A DNA stretch of 64,000 bases from Sphagnum compactum (taxonomy: Eukaryota; Bryophyta; Sphagnopsida; Sphagnales), in assembly GCA_965153455.1 (NCBI GenBank), contig OZ234496.1, positions 9,509,863-9,573,862 on the forward strand, given 5' to 3'. The notes under the pieces were generated by a model that saw only the letters and a program-made list of their open reading frames with translations, was not told the origin of the DNA and ran no database searches. Every line of letters starts with the position of its first letter. The first letter of the stretch is position 1. Below are positions 12,167-24,779 of this stretch, piece after piece. Both the position numbers and the translations under genes were made by a program.

Positions 12167-14939
12167 AAAAAATTTAAGTGAAAATTGAAACACAAATGTC
12201 ACATGACATGACTATGGAAAAGTTGTAAATGACTGGCAAGGGGGAAAAGATGATGTGATCTTGGGAATTGCCAAGTATGGATAACTTTTTGTAGCAATTA
12301 AAAAACTTTTTGATGAAGCCCTATATTCTAGCCCCATATAGTTGTTGTCATTTATCAAATATAGGGACATTAGCTACTTGAAGGGTGGTGATGCTTTATG
12401 CATCATTTGAAACTCATTAATTCATAGTGATGGTAGTTCCTTTTGTTTGGTAATCAACAAGCACTTGTACAATGAAACCAATACAATGCAAATATTTCCA
12501 AATCACAAAGTATTAAAACATGTGTCAAATAACTCAACAACTTTAGAATTTTGTAGCAATTGGTCAAAACTCTAAAAATAGTACTAGAAAAAAAGGCCAA
12601 CATGAGTATTTTAGGATTTTTTAAAATAATATTAAGGTTGGGTGGGTTCAAAATTACATGTAGGTGTGGCATATAACACCCAAATAGATTCAGGCTAAAT
12701 AGATTATTTGAAGGTATTTTCATGATACTTTTCAACCATTTTTCTCCTTTAGACATTCAAGCCCAAGTCCACATCCTCAACACCCACCTATTTCAATGAA
12801 ATACACTAACAAAGATTTAACATGAACTAAATTTAGAGTTTTAGAGGTTAATATTTACCTATGCATGTAATTTGAATTGGGCTTTTGGGTTCAAATTCTC
12901 AAATTTCATTCTTGCCTTGTTCAATCACCACAACAAAACAATCCGCCATATTGAACCATGTTGCAAATTGAGGGATTAAAATATTAAGCTGTAGAATGAT
13001 ATTTTCATATACCACTTTTTAATCTACTTCAAAACAATTATTTGCACGGGTGATAATAAATTTCAAATATATTCTAGTAACATGGATAACATAAATATCT
13101 ACTAATTACTGGGGTTGACCATGAATAAGTCATCCCATGAACATTTTACACAATAAAACCGTGTAATTTTTTTGACATATTTCAACAGTTAGTAATGAGT
13201 GGTGCCATAAAGGACAAAAAAAAGTGGATATTCAATTGGTGAATTTGCCATTTGAATAGTACTTTTAATCCTATTTCAGATAAAGGTTATATAGAATCAT
13301 CAAATGTAAGCTATGTTCAACTTCTTATCAATGAAGTAAAATTTGGAAAGGTATCCTTTCAATATGCCTAATTTGATGTATAATTGACTACTATATAATT
13401 CATGCATGTTTCTACTTCCTTACAACTTGGCCATCTATTAATTCTCAAATTTTATGTTCATGTGAATCTACATTTTTTAGAAGAATCCAATGCCAAAATA
13501 CTTGTGAGCACCAAGTATATTGGTTTTAGCCAAATTGTTGAAAGATTGTTTGGAAATTTTAATGGAAAATATTTTCTGAATCTACTTTTAATTTTCTTGC
13601 TAGGGGAATTGCAAAGGAATCAAGGTTGATGATCTATTTATAAACACAAAAGGTGTGGGAGAAGGCCTCTTTGTGAGGTGTTCACATAGTTTGAGGGCAT
13701 GGGAATGAAAACAATACAACACAAGTTCCCATGTTCAAGGAATTTGACATTAGAAGCTAATCCATGCTGGGAGGTTATTATATTTTAAAGACACAAATTG
13801 AGTCCATATATATTGTATTTTAAATACATAAATCATGTCTATATCTATATAATCTTGGAGGACATGGTACCAAGGTTTGTATATCTAAAATCTTGAAGGA
13901 TCTCATACAAGCCAAGTTTGTATATTTGAAAATTTGAAAGAAATACTTTTTGTTAGGTTGAGAAATTCTAGTTTAAATACCACATTGGTGTAAAATCTTG
14001 GTTATTGGTGTTACATTCATTATTGGTAGTCGTTTTGATTTTTGAAAATTGGTTTGGCCAATACCAATGGCTTAATATTTCACAATGACATTATTTTCAT
14101 TTAAACCATAGATAACATTTGAATTTTTAAAAATAGTTTTGGGAGGAAGAAAAATGGAAAAAAACATACATAAAAGTTGAGGGAAAAGCTATTGTGTACT
14201 ACCGTGTTCACACCTACAACTATCAATGCTTACACACACACATCACAAATGATAGTGGCTTTCTTAATGATGTATCATCTCCAAATTTATGCAAATTTCT
14301 TTGCACATGGTTTTGTGTTTTGGGCTTGGATTCTTGCTTGGTTATAGGAAAGTCATATTTCAAATCACCAAAAGAGATTTTGAAAACCTAACTTAAGATT
14401 ATATCCCAAACACTAAGTAAATCAAACTTTATTCACACATGAACCAATTCCAAGTTCAAACATAATTAACTACGCTAACCTACTTAGCACTAACATAATT
14501 GGACATAATTGGGTAACTAATTAAATTAACATTCTTGACAAAACAATGAAAGTTTCAAGTGAGTGTTAATGTTAGTTTTTAAAATGACTTAGCATAATTT
14601 AATATTGAAGATCATCAAAACAAACAACCATTCTCCAACAAGCTTTTCAATTAAAAATAAAAAACAACTCAAGATCTAGGACTCCCACCATATTTCTTTG
14701 GCATTCAATAGCTAGAAATGATATAAGGAAACATGGAACATTAATTTTTGTATCTTTAATTTTTCCATTGATAATGCATGGCATCCTATGATGAAAAGAA
14801 ATACATATATTTCAAATGAATATCAACAAGGGCATCATTGAAGCACCATATGGGGCAATAAAAATATCGCAATTTGAGCTTTGTGTTGCTTTGCAATGGC
14901 ATCTACAATCATTGATCAAATTGACATAAGGTCAAAAAT
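12167..14939. other. AT-rich spacer
   Basis: No gene or clear repeat boundary recognised. Composition is as in the preceding kilobases. The 65-100 codon frames are low-complexity and without domain features. Confidence 0.25.
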
Positions 14940-15640
14940 TTAATATATTTTCATTTGTTCCTTTATAATATACAAAAAAAATCCATGACCATATAAAATT
15001 CCATGAAAATATTTTCACTTCCATTCTCTTTTTAATATGACATTCAATCTTCATGTATCAAAAACATTGAACAAAATCGTGTATCAATTACATCAGGAAA
15101 TTCATGAAACAATATTAATTCAAAGAGAATATTCAAATACGAATTCTTAATCTTTTATTTAGTCTCATGCGATGAATTCAAATATGTGTTCATGCTTGAA
15201 TCCTACAATATATTAAAAAAAAATCCTTGATCATATGCATTTTTCAAGAAATTATTTCCACTTCCATTGATTTTACAATGTGAAATTCAATTTTCACTTA
15301 TAAAAAATATTAACAAAAATTGTGTGTCAATTACACTAAGCAATTCGTGGAACCATATCAATATCAAAAAGAAGATTTAAAAAACATTAACCTTTTGTTC
15401 AATGTCATGTGACTGAAGTTGAATTCAAATATGTGTAAATGTTTGAGTCTTACAATATCAAAACAAATTCCATGAAAATATAGATTTTCCATGAAATCAT
15501 TTTGCACTTCCAATAATTCTACACCATGAAATTTAATCTTCACATATTGAAAACAATTTTTAAAATTGTGTATTTTTTACACCAAGAAACCCATGAAACC
15601 ATGTTAGTCTTAAAGACAAGATTTAATATGAAATTTATCC
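14940..15640. repeat. Tandem array, about 245-bp unit, three diverged copies
   Basis: The same ordered landmarks recur three times at a spacing of about 242-246 bp. 'ttcctttataatata / tcctacaatatatta / tcttacaatatcaaa' lie near 14956, 15200 and 15446. 'ttttcacttccatt', 'tttccacttccatt' and 'tttgcacttccaat' lie near 15013, 15255 and 15500. Each is followed by a 'tgtgtatcaattacacca'-like segment and by 'atgaaaccatatta'. The units are AT-rich, diverged by perhaps a quarter of positions, and non-coding. It looks like a small, old satellite-like array. Confidence 0.65.
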
Positions 15641-18200
15641 AATGTGACTAGTGCGACTTTGTGTCATTGGCCCAAGTATACTAAACCTCATATAAAATCA
15701 CCCATCCCAATACTATTTTGGTTGAAGTGGGTTTTAATTCAAAATTCTTTTGATGTTTTTCAAAAATATATTTAATATATAGATATTAAAAGAATCTCAA
15801 AAAAACATCTTCAAGGTTCTAAAAGGATATGACTTTTTGGAACATTCAATTGTGAAAAAATCATTTGAATTTTAAAATTTTATTTCTAAATGTGCAAATC
15901 ACTCAAAATTCAATAATTTTTTCTTTGTTGATCCAAAAGTTATGAAATAGTGAATGTGAATACTACCTTCGCAAGGTTTTTCAATCCAATAACACAAGCA
16001 TAGTAAAGGGGGGTGGGGAGGTTGTGAGGGTTAAGGTAGGGTCACCAAAAAAATTAAATAAATTAAAAAAAATTATATTAATAATTGATCTGACATAAAG
16101 TGAATTCATGTTAAACTTGGGAGGACAAAAACATTCAATTCACATGTGATAATTGAAAAGTCAAGATATGAATTAACAAATATGAAAAGTTTTCAACATG
16201 GAATTGTCAAAGTGGAACTATCATTTGAAAGGATGGCCAATAATGGCTTAAAATTACTCCCCCTAAACCAATTTTGATGTACCTTTTCACTAGAGTTATC
16301 AAGAAATTATACAAACTTGATTAGATTTTTAATATCAAGCCTAGTATTAATTGATGTACATCCCATCAATAAGCTAACCAATGTTGGCAGCTCTTAGATG
16401 AGTGGAAAATACCCACTGGTTATCAACTTAAGTATATACGCACTTACCCACTAGTTCTCAAAAAAGAAAAAACCGATTTTGGTATATAATTATAACTTTT
16501 AAAGAATATGAAAAAGCCAAAATTGGCCAAAGAACTAATGGTTCTTTGCATATTTTTCATGAGAACTATTGGTTTTTAAGGTTTTCAAAATAACTGAAAT
16601 TGATGATTTTTTTATTTTGAATAATTTTCAAAAGAATTCAAACTAGCAATTTTTTTTAATTTTGGAATATTTCAAGAACCAAAATTGAATTGGTAGTTTT
16701 TAAAAAATTCAAAAAGTTGTCCAACATTAATGCTAACCAACATCGGTTGTAATTTATAACTTCTTTTAGGTGGAACAACACTCATTTAGGAATTAAAATT
16801 ATCAACAAAGATAACATTTTCCCTCATTCTATTGTGAGAGGTTCACATGGTAACAAAGGGGGAAAAATTGTATCATGAAGAGCTATGAAACTAAGAGGAG
16901 GAAAAAGGAAAATAATTTGAAGAATGACACTATGTTTTGTCGATAAAACATGATTGTGTCATGGGATCTAATCTTAACATATGTTTGAAAGTTGCTTGTG
17001 ACCAAAAAAGGTCCATCCTCATGAATGGACAATTTAAGATTTTGAGGACTAGGGTTTTGCTATAACAATAGGACTTGTGATTTGATTTTTGTGAACATTT
17101 GGTTTTTTGCTCATGAAGAATGATGCAAGGAGTGACCCAATAATGTGTGCAAGGTGTGCTTCAGTAGTTGGGTTTTTCTTTTACTGTGCGTGATGATCGT
17201 ATTGCAACTATAGTTTTTATGGTGGCTTAACATTCACAAAGAGGTGGAGGTAGATGCATTAGGCATAAATACCAAGGTGTGGATGTGAAGAAGGAAGTTC
17301 ATCATTTTCAAACAAGAAGTTAAATTTTTTTGGTGTTGGTTTTCTTTGGATTTTTTTTTCAGAAGTAGAGAATGTGCAATTTCTTCATTATATAGCATCG
17401 ATGGCATGTTCTCAATAGAGAGAGGGTGTATCCTTTTTTAAGAGTTGATACGTAAAAAAATCCTTCTCTTAAAGTAGGACAATGTCTTCCAACTTTGTAA
17501 TGTTCCTTAATAGAATGGATAGAAGATGGAAGTGATGACAAGAACTAAGAAATGGAGTTATCCAAGTCTACAAGACTCCAAAAACATAAAATAGTGAATG
17601 ACTTGCCAAGTTGAAATGCGAATGTGTATTGTTTTGTGCATAAAAGAATATAGAAAATAGGGGAGTTATGTTTAGAAAGAGGGAAGCTTTTGTTAGGGTT
17701 TATGGTGCCATCTTTGTGGGGACTCTAGTAGTAGGTTCTATGGGAATGCATGCACTACATCTTTTGACTTTAGATAAAGAAAGGTAATGGAGTTTTCCTT
17801 TCATCTATCGTAGAGAGCTTGTGGGGGCATTATGATAAAGGGTTGGTAGTTATGTTTAGAGAGAAAAAGAGATGTTTAGAGAGAAGAATGGGTATGTAGA
17901 GAGAGAATTGGATTTTTTTACAAAACGTGAAGAAGATTGAAACAATAGAATGGCATGGCATCATTATGCAATATGATATTTTGGATGGTATTGAACTAAG
18001 AGAGGGGGGCATAAGAACATTTGATTCATCAATCTCCTCCAATTTTTTGGAACTTATAGATTTTGCATCTCTGTTAGTGGTGTAAAATATTTATGTTATA
18101 TACAATGGAGTCATAAGTGAAACTATGTTTCAAGAATTTGATAAGATAGATTGTGTATCTTTGCTGTAAATCTCTTACCATGCATTATGCTATTATGATT
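15641..18200. other. AT-rich spacer
   Basis: No gene recognised. From about 17.6 to 18.0 kb there are repeated AGAGAGA-type words ('ttagagagaa' at 17858, 17876 and 17899). Open frames are short and without domains. Confidence 0.25.
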
Positions 18201-18279
18201 TAGGTTTGGGTGCAATTTGGTTGAAAGTCCCACTATTAGATTTTTGAACATTCTATAATAGAAAAAATTTGCCCCCAGC

Positions 18280-18530
18280 TTACACCTTGCGAATCCTAAC
18301 TATGAGGTGCATTTTGCCATCTGGAACATGAAGTGTTGGATGTGTTGGAAAATGATGTTTCTGAACTTAGGTTGAGCCTCCAATTTCTTCTTAGTACAGG
18401 TTTGGATGAGAGAGAATTTCCATGATTCTATGAAGTTCTATCTTCTGTTAATCTGAAGTCAAAGCGTTTTCTCCAGGGTCTTAATAAATCTCCTTCCACA
18501 CTGTTGAATTGTCTGTTATGAAAATGTTTT
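18280..18530 (+). pseudogene. Possible broken coding remnant, unidentified
   Basis: Frame 3 of this stretch gives a protein-like segment, HLEHEVLDVLENDVSELR..., then ...LQFLLSTGLDEREFP, a stop, and FYEVLSSVNLKSKRFLQGL before another stop. The amphipathic helical pattern loosely recalls mTERF-type helical repeats, but no diagnostic residue supports this, so no function is claimed. It sits where the composition changes from AT-rich spacer to a more balanced sequence. It may equally be chance. Confidence 0.2.
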
Positions 18531-19375
18531 GTAGTTTTCAACTAAGATATGTCTTTCAAGTTACTTCATTGTTTGAATCTCATGGGTTTTGGGATGTTTT
18601 GTGAACTACAGAAATTGGGTATAACTGTTTTGGAAGTTCGTTTTTTTCCCCCCTTCAATTTCTGCTATGGCATCAATTGGTAGGTATCCATCCCAATAAG
18701 GATTTAGCATTAATTGGCTAAATCCTCAAGCAATGGGTCATGAAGAGAAGGCCATACACAGCTGACCTAAGGTTGGAGTATGGCTGAAGACAGTTCCTTA
18801 TTAAAGGAAGGTGTTCTATAAGCCAGTGGTTCATACCAAAGATGCGAGAAATCATGATAATGAAGACCATTATATAACAGATTTGTGAGTGGAAAGACTA
18901 ATTTGAAGAATAATATTATCTGTTGGTGAGGTTCATAGTCCTCTCATTTTGAAATATGATCATCTTGTTAAGAAAATATTCTTCTTTGCTTTGACATAAT
19001 AACAGTCTTACCTGAGCAATCCTTGATCAAATCACCACTTCTTGCTAAACAATGTGACAAGAATGGAGCTTTGATTTGGAGTGGAGCAATCTTTGATCAA
19101 ATGAATTTGGCAATTCCCTATGGTTTTGGCATTCAACTGAACACGGTTGGAATAAACGAAGGTTTAGTACTGCCTTTGAAGAAGATTTGGAATGATCAGA
19201 CATCTTGCATCCTTCATGAAGTTGGACAGGTATTTGGTTTGGCACTTCTCTCAAATTCATTCACAGCTCATCAGATGAACATATATTGTTATCTGCTATG
19301 ATTCCTATCAACATAGATTTGACTATTATTTTGGGGTCACATACTTGCACATGGCAAAGAGCTATGGAAGATAAG
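18531..19375 (+). other. More balanced-composition stretch, possible transcribed region
   Basis: Less AT-rich than the flanks. A plus frame of 92 codons (19023-19301) contains ...QMNLAIPYGFGIQLN... and a GACAG|GTATTT donor-like site at about 19226, which would fit an exon end, but no family is recognised. A short direct repeat GAGCAATC(C/T)TTGATCAAAT occurs near 19015 and 19084. It could be the 5' part of a non-coding transcript that carries the following hairpin. Confidence 0.25.
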
Positions 19376-19515
19376 AATGTACAGTTTTACCAGCTGAGAA
19401 CAGATAGCAGTGCATTTTGGGTATAGGACCTTGTTCCAATCATGCCCGTGGCCTCAGGCATTACCCTACACAAAATGAACTGCTATCTGTTCTCAGCTGG
19501 TAAAACAGAACATTA
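19376..19515 (+). ncRNA. Long near-perfect hairpin, candidate microRNA or siRNA precursor
   Basis: The segments 19376-19423 and 19462-19515 are inverted copies. The central 28 bases pair without a break (ACTGCTATCTGTTCTCAGCT... on the right arm). The outer part pairs with two mismatches and the inner part has one mismatch and a 5-base bulge before a further 9 pairs. The loop (about 38 bases) can form a small inner stem (ATGCC/GGCAT). Size, arm length and few bulges fit a plant pri-miRNA foldback. The arm sequences do not match a microRNA family I know. A small foldback transposon is the main alternative. The strand is arbitrary because the hairpin is symmetric. Confidence 0.45.
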
Positions 19516-20639
19516 ATGTCCGCAGCCAAGAAGTGTTACATGGCCTAAAAATCGACAATTTTGTATCTTGATTTTTTTCCCCTGATACCCAGCTGGTAAC
19601 TGGCGGGTATCGCAGGAATTTTTTTTGACAGTGCGGATATGGGAAAACAGAGTGCCTGCAGGTGTGGGCATTTTGTTTTCTGAAATGGCCCACCAGTTCT
19701 TACACTCAGTAAATACACTATAAATCTTGTTGGAGGTTTTTATGGAGTTTGGAAGTATTGGGCCACAGAGCCTTGAACTCCATTGAAGAATGTGCTCTCT
19801 GTGAGAACATCAGCATAAGCATTGTCTGAACATTGATGAGAAGGATGATATGTGATCTCCCAGCCTGGAGATTTTCATTAATATTTGAGCCTATCCTTCA
19901 ACCTGTTACAGAAGTAAATTATGAAGGCCAACAATGGGTATTAGAAGACAGAGTCCAATTTCAATTACCACAAAATGTATGTGGGTACAGTTCAATCATC
20001 CTCATTTGCTTGCCATTTTCTTTGTTTTCCATTCTTCTCACATTACTATCCACAAGCAATGCACTATGTTCTTCCTTGACTTGAATTTAGGTTTGCAAAT
20101 TGCAGCTTCAAGTCACTGTTCACTGCTCATAGTTCAGATCAAGATTGATGATTCTTGAAATGTCATGCAGAACATGACATTGTATGCCACACTCCATCCT
20201 TCCCCATTCACTAAATTTAAGCAAGCTCAATCGCATCGATCTATACAGGCAATTTTGTTGGGTGAATACCTGTTGATTTTCGTACGATCCCAAATGTATT
20301 TGAAATCCTGAAGGTATAATTGTCGTTGAGACAATCTCTCAAGCATGTCTTTGGCGACTATTTTAGCATGTCTTTGGCGACTATTTTAGCATGTCTTACT
20401 GAGAGCTTGTTGCCATGGTTTTACTCTTCTTCTTTTGTGCTTCCATGAACTAACAAAGCTCCAGGATACTAGCATCTGGAATCTGATACTCTTCACTACT
20501 TTGATTAATTATAGTTCAGTGTAGAAGTTTTGCTGATTGAGCCAAGGTATGATTTTTTTTTCTAGACCAGACAGCCTTTATTTTATTGATGGCATTTCGC
20601 AAAAAAATTGAAATATAAAAAAAGAAAATGAAGTGATTT
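19516..20639. other. Spacer with a short tandem duplication
   Basis: No gene recognised. A 23-bp unit starting ATGTCTTTGGCGACTATT is repeated at 20345 and 20368 with a third partial copy at 20391. Short frames have no domain. Confidence 0.3.
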
Positions 20640-21650
20640 TGGAGGGTTTCCATTGCCAGAAGTGAGGGAAAAAAACCAGATTCCTATAGTTTGTTTTCAG
20701 TGTGTAGCCATAAATATAGAAGGTTGATTAAAAAATTTGTAATTCATATCTGGTTTACACAGCTAGATTTGGCTAAATCTTCCTAAGGATAATCATCTTT
20801 TTTCAACAGCTTCTTATGGATGACCGCCACTTGGGCTACATAAAAAATTCCTGGAAAAACACAAATCTCAGAGTCAATAGTTGAAGACAACCTTGTTTTG
20901 TATTCATTAGTTGGATTACTGTGATTGACACATTGTTCACTCACACCCATTGCTTGAAAGGAGCTCCAGATTTATAGGAACTATGTTTTGATAAATCTGA
21001 TAAGTCTCGCAAGTACCTGCCAAGAATTTGTTTTCACAAATTTTGCTCTTTTTCTGCTGCCTTTCACAGCATCTGACTATCCTGCACTTCAGAGTCTGTA
21101 GCCAAGGTTTAGCACTTTGGAGACATATAGCTGTGGTTGCAGGAATAGGGGTGCTACAGGGCTGCCCATAAAATGGCCTGTGAAACCAGAATTCTTTTGT
21201 GATTTTAGATGGGCATACCAACAAAAGAAGATTTTTGGGCCTGCCCATAATAGTTGATCTCTTTAGTGTTCTTTGGAAACTCTGACTTGGTGTGCTCTCG
21301 GCAGCACCTTGATCATCACACCAATTTAATATCAATGTGCATATGAGTTCCATAATTAATTGTCTTCAAAATTACTACACCCAGTTCCTTCAAGGGCCGT
21401 TCATGTACATAATGTAGCCAATATAGTCCATACATACCTAAACCTTGGAACCCTAAACCTTAAACATTGACTCTGATGTCCTGACCTCAGTATGACTTTA
21501 GAAATACCCCTCATGGAAAGAATCAGGATTTTTTTTCTCTTTTTTTCCCCAGTTGTGTGATTTAGCCACAGTGGCAATCATCCACATGCGGAGATAGCCA
21601 AATTTGGCTACAGATCAGAGAGGGCATTATACATTTTCTAGTATCCTGTT
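20640..21650. mobile_element. Foldback element with 'TAGCCAAATTTGGCTA' arms (copy A)
   Basis: The left arm (about 20640-20870) contains GATTTGGCTAAATC, then TGGATGACCGCCACTT, then GGCTACAT. The right arm (about 21520-21650) carries the reverse order: GATTTAGCCACAGTGGC, AATCATCCAC, then AGCCAAATTTGGCTACAG. Similar arms recur at 42990-44060 and 47040-47420, and single arms at about 60190-60265 and 62690-62850. The middle (20.9-21.5 kb) has no recognised gene; the 138-codon minus frame there lacks domain features. The arms are well diverged, so this copy is old. Confidence 0.45.
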
Positions 21651-23060
21651 ATGTTTTGGCCACCTCCAAACCTAGAGTCTAACTATGGCGACTTTCATGT
21701 TTTTCTCCTCAGAAAGTGGCGAACTAAACACATCTACAAAGAATCTTGTGACAATTTTTTAAAAAAGCATCCTGTCCCTTGGATGCGAAATTTTGCACCA
21801 AAAAAGTTTAGTTTTCAAGAAACTCACATAAAAGAACCAATAGATAATATCTTTCTCTGTGTTCCTGTGGGGTACGTTGCTTGTCACCAGAACACAATCA
21901 TATCTTGCCTAACTTTTTAGAACAAATGGGAATGAAGCCACAAACTAGCTAGTACTATTCCATACCAAAAGGCAATGCTTAAGAAAATAAAAATTGATAG
22001 AAGACATTACAATCTATTGCCTGAATTAATTCGGTTTGATTGTAGAAACCCTGCAAAGCTTTATTAATAAACACACCATAGATTTGGAAAATGTACAAAG
22101 GAGTAAGAAAAGGCAAAAGGGAGAAGTTACAGGTTTAATTGGGTTAGGCAATGTTATGTTTGTTGTATGTATCAATGAACAAGAAAGTGACATGTGGAAA
22201 TGTAGCCCATCCAATCTTTAGAATTTAACCTGAATTGCGTGGATTTAGGTATCCTTAAACAAGGACTTGATTGACTATCCTTAAACTGTGGCATGCAAGC
22301 AGTTCCCATACTATTCAAAGGGATCCACCATGTCCTGTAAAGGGATCACATCATGGGTACCCAAGGTTAATGCATGCAACTACTTGTAGTTGGGACACCA
22401 GAAACGAGGGCCCCAAAGCCATGCTAGAGGTTAAAGGAGAAGGAGAATATCCTGTTATTGGTTCGGGTTGTTGTACCCCAATTGTGAAAGTGCCAAATTG
22501 TTGTCCCATCAATCTGGCAAAAATTGCAAACAAATGGTGAATTTGCACAACAATTGTTCACTTACAATGTTGTTCGTTTTAATAGTGCACCACATATTCT
22601 TGAAGCATTCAATTTCTAGGATGTTATTAGGTGGATGATAGGGTGTAGTAAAAGACCTTGGCATTTAGCAATCTTGTTGGAAACTTTGGAACATTAAAAT
22701 TCATCATGTCTAAGCATTGGGATTCATGTGATGGGTGAATGCATGGTTGAGCGACGGATTTTGACAAATAGACAATCCATACAAGTTTGTATCAATTTTT
22801 TATAGAATGATCAAGTGAATATGGGTGTTAATTTTTAAATTTTCATTATTATAATCTTTGATTAACTGATGTTCACAAAAATTCCTAAACATAAGTCAAA
22901 AGTGGTTAATGTCATTTATTATGGTCGATGCTAATTGAAAATTCTAAAAGGAAGACATGTAAAATCCACATGAATGAAGGCCCAAATAAATATTTAAAAA
23001 CATGTTCATTAAACCAAAAAAATTTTGGAAAAAAAATCATTTCAAAACACTAGAACAAAT
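21651..23060. other. Spacer
   Basis: No gene recognised; frames of 60-89 codons on both strands look like chance. The region is moderately AT-rich. Confidence 0.25.
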
Positions 23061-23800
23061 TTTGAAATTTATGACTCCATTTATGATTGATTTTGTAATC
23101 ATACCAGACATTATATGACTAAGCAACCCTTAGTCGTAATGGACAAGTTGTTTAGGACAAAATGTTATTGAATGTTTGACGTGGCACTTTTCATCTTATA
23201 GTCGTATAGGGCAAGTCATATATACTATTTAGGTGGATCCTACGTGGCTTTGGAGCATTTCCTACATGGGGTCCACCCAAAAAATCATTTTACCATGTGT
23301 CATAGTAATAATTGACTAGAATATGACTCACATTTGACTTCATGTTCTTGTATGTGGGTGAATGGGAATGGTCCATGTGTCCCAATGTGACTTGTGCACA
23401 TCTTACAAAAAACATTTGTCAACATGGCAACAACCCATTTGTGATTATCAAAAAGGTTGTTGAAAATGTAGTCATACATTAGTCATTTAAATTTTAATGT
23501 TCATTTATTACAAAAAAATGACTTTCATTATTACACATGGCAATCATGAACAGGGACACATGTCAACAAGGGAACTTGTCCACATTGTGTGAAGTAAATT
23601 AGCCACATGGTGATTTTACATTGATATGTGTAGGGGATAGAGGTCAAGGGTGAAGTTATTTATATGTTGTTATGTGGTTACAATTTAGGGCTTATGTGTC
23701 ACTATTAATCATATATAAGTAATTTTTAATTGATATTTTGTTTATTAGGTTATTATATCTATGATTTTGTAGTCATAGGATATTCATCGTGTAGTCATTC
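23061..23800. other. Stretch rich in TAGTCGTA and ACGTGGCA words, possible transposon end
   Basis: Short words recur: TTAGTCGTAATGGACAAG near 23131 and TATAGTCGTATAGGGCAAG near 23198; (A)TGTAGTCAT near 23478, 23769 and 23792; and CA(C/A)(G/A)TGTC / ACGTGGC. Short clustered motifs of this kind mark the subterminal regions of CACTA elements, and similar words appear at 35.9-36.4 kb. The assignment is inference. Confidence 0.3.
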
Positions 23801-24779
23801 CAAGTGTGCCAAAGGGCCAACACAACATAGGAATCTAGTAATATCACAATCATTAAAATATCCAATCAACTTCCAAAGAACTACAACACCAGTCATATAA
23901 AACTCCATTATCGTTAATTATATTATCTACTAAAAAAGGTGGCTAGTCTCAATGACTGCATTACATGTTTGTTGCTAACCATATGGAAATAAATGGATCC
24001 CCATGCCATTTAATCACCATCCAAAACTAAACATGCACAACTAAAGAAAAATGAACAAACAACATATAGCAATTACAACATGTTCAATTGCAAGGTTCAC
24101 TAAAATTAAGTTCAAGTCTAATGTCGCTCATTTAGTTTGTCAACTTGCAATTTTCACAAACTTCTAATTCCACAAGGTACAAATGCCTGCCACATCTCCC
24201 ACTCTAGTCTGTTCATCTGCTTCATGCGGGCACATAAGTGGAATTTTAGGTGCAGTTGCAACTTCTATTTTGAACTAAAAATTTGGAATAGTTGCGCCAT
24301 GAAACTTCTCTACCCCCCACCAACCACTCATTTTGTTAGATGGCACCTTTTGGCTTGCATTCTTTAGATTCATCAATGTCACAAATTGTCCAATAATAAA
24401 CACATCCACCCAACAAGCAAATGTGCATTTATATTAATTGTAATTTCAATGCACTTAATCACATTTGTATACTTGTACATTCAAAGTAATAGTTTATGTA
24501 AACCGTTTTCATCATAAAGAATCAAAATCAACAATAATATATGAACGGTGCTTACTTGCTGAGCATTTGGCTTTTCTTTGCTACCCCTTGCAAATGCAAT
24601 TGGCTTCTCTTTGCTGGTCCCCATAGGTCCAATCACCCTCCCCCTTAATTCCTCCCCAAGCATTTGTTGTTGCAAACTCAATCCAAATTCACACAAACAT
24701 ATTAATGGAAAGCCTAATCCCACATAGGTGCAAACAAAAGAAAAAAATGTCAACCAAAACAAAACAAGATCAACTCACC
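23801..24779. other. Spacer
   Basis: No gene recognised. The minus-strand frame at 24481-24762 could be an extension of the transposase-associated remnant to the right but shows no domain. Confidence 0.25.

Noticed and set aside
18280-18530. mTERF gene
   Set aside because: Only a loose helical pattern in a frame with stops; no supporting motif series.
20937-21353. 138-codon minus-strand open frame
   Set aside because: Lies between the arms of a foldback element, has no recognisable domain and no promoter-like context.
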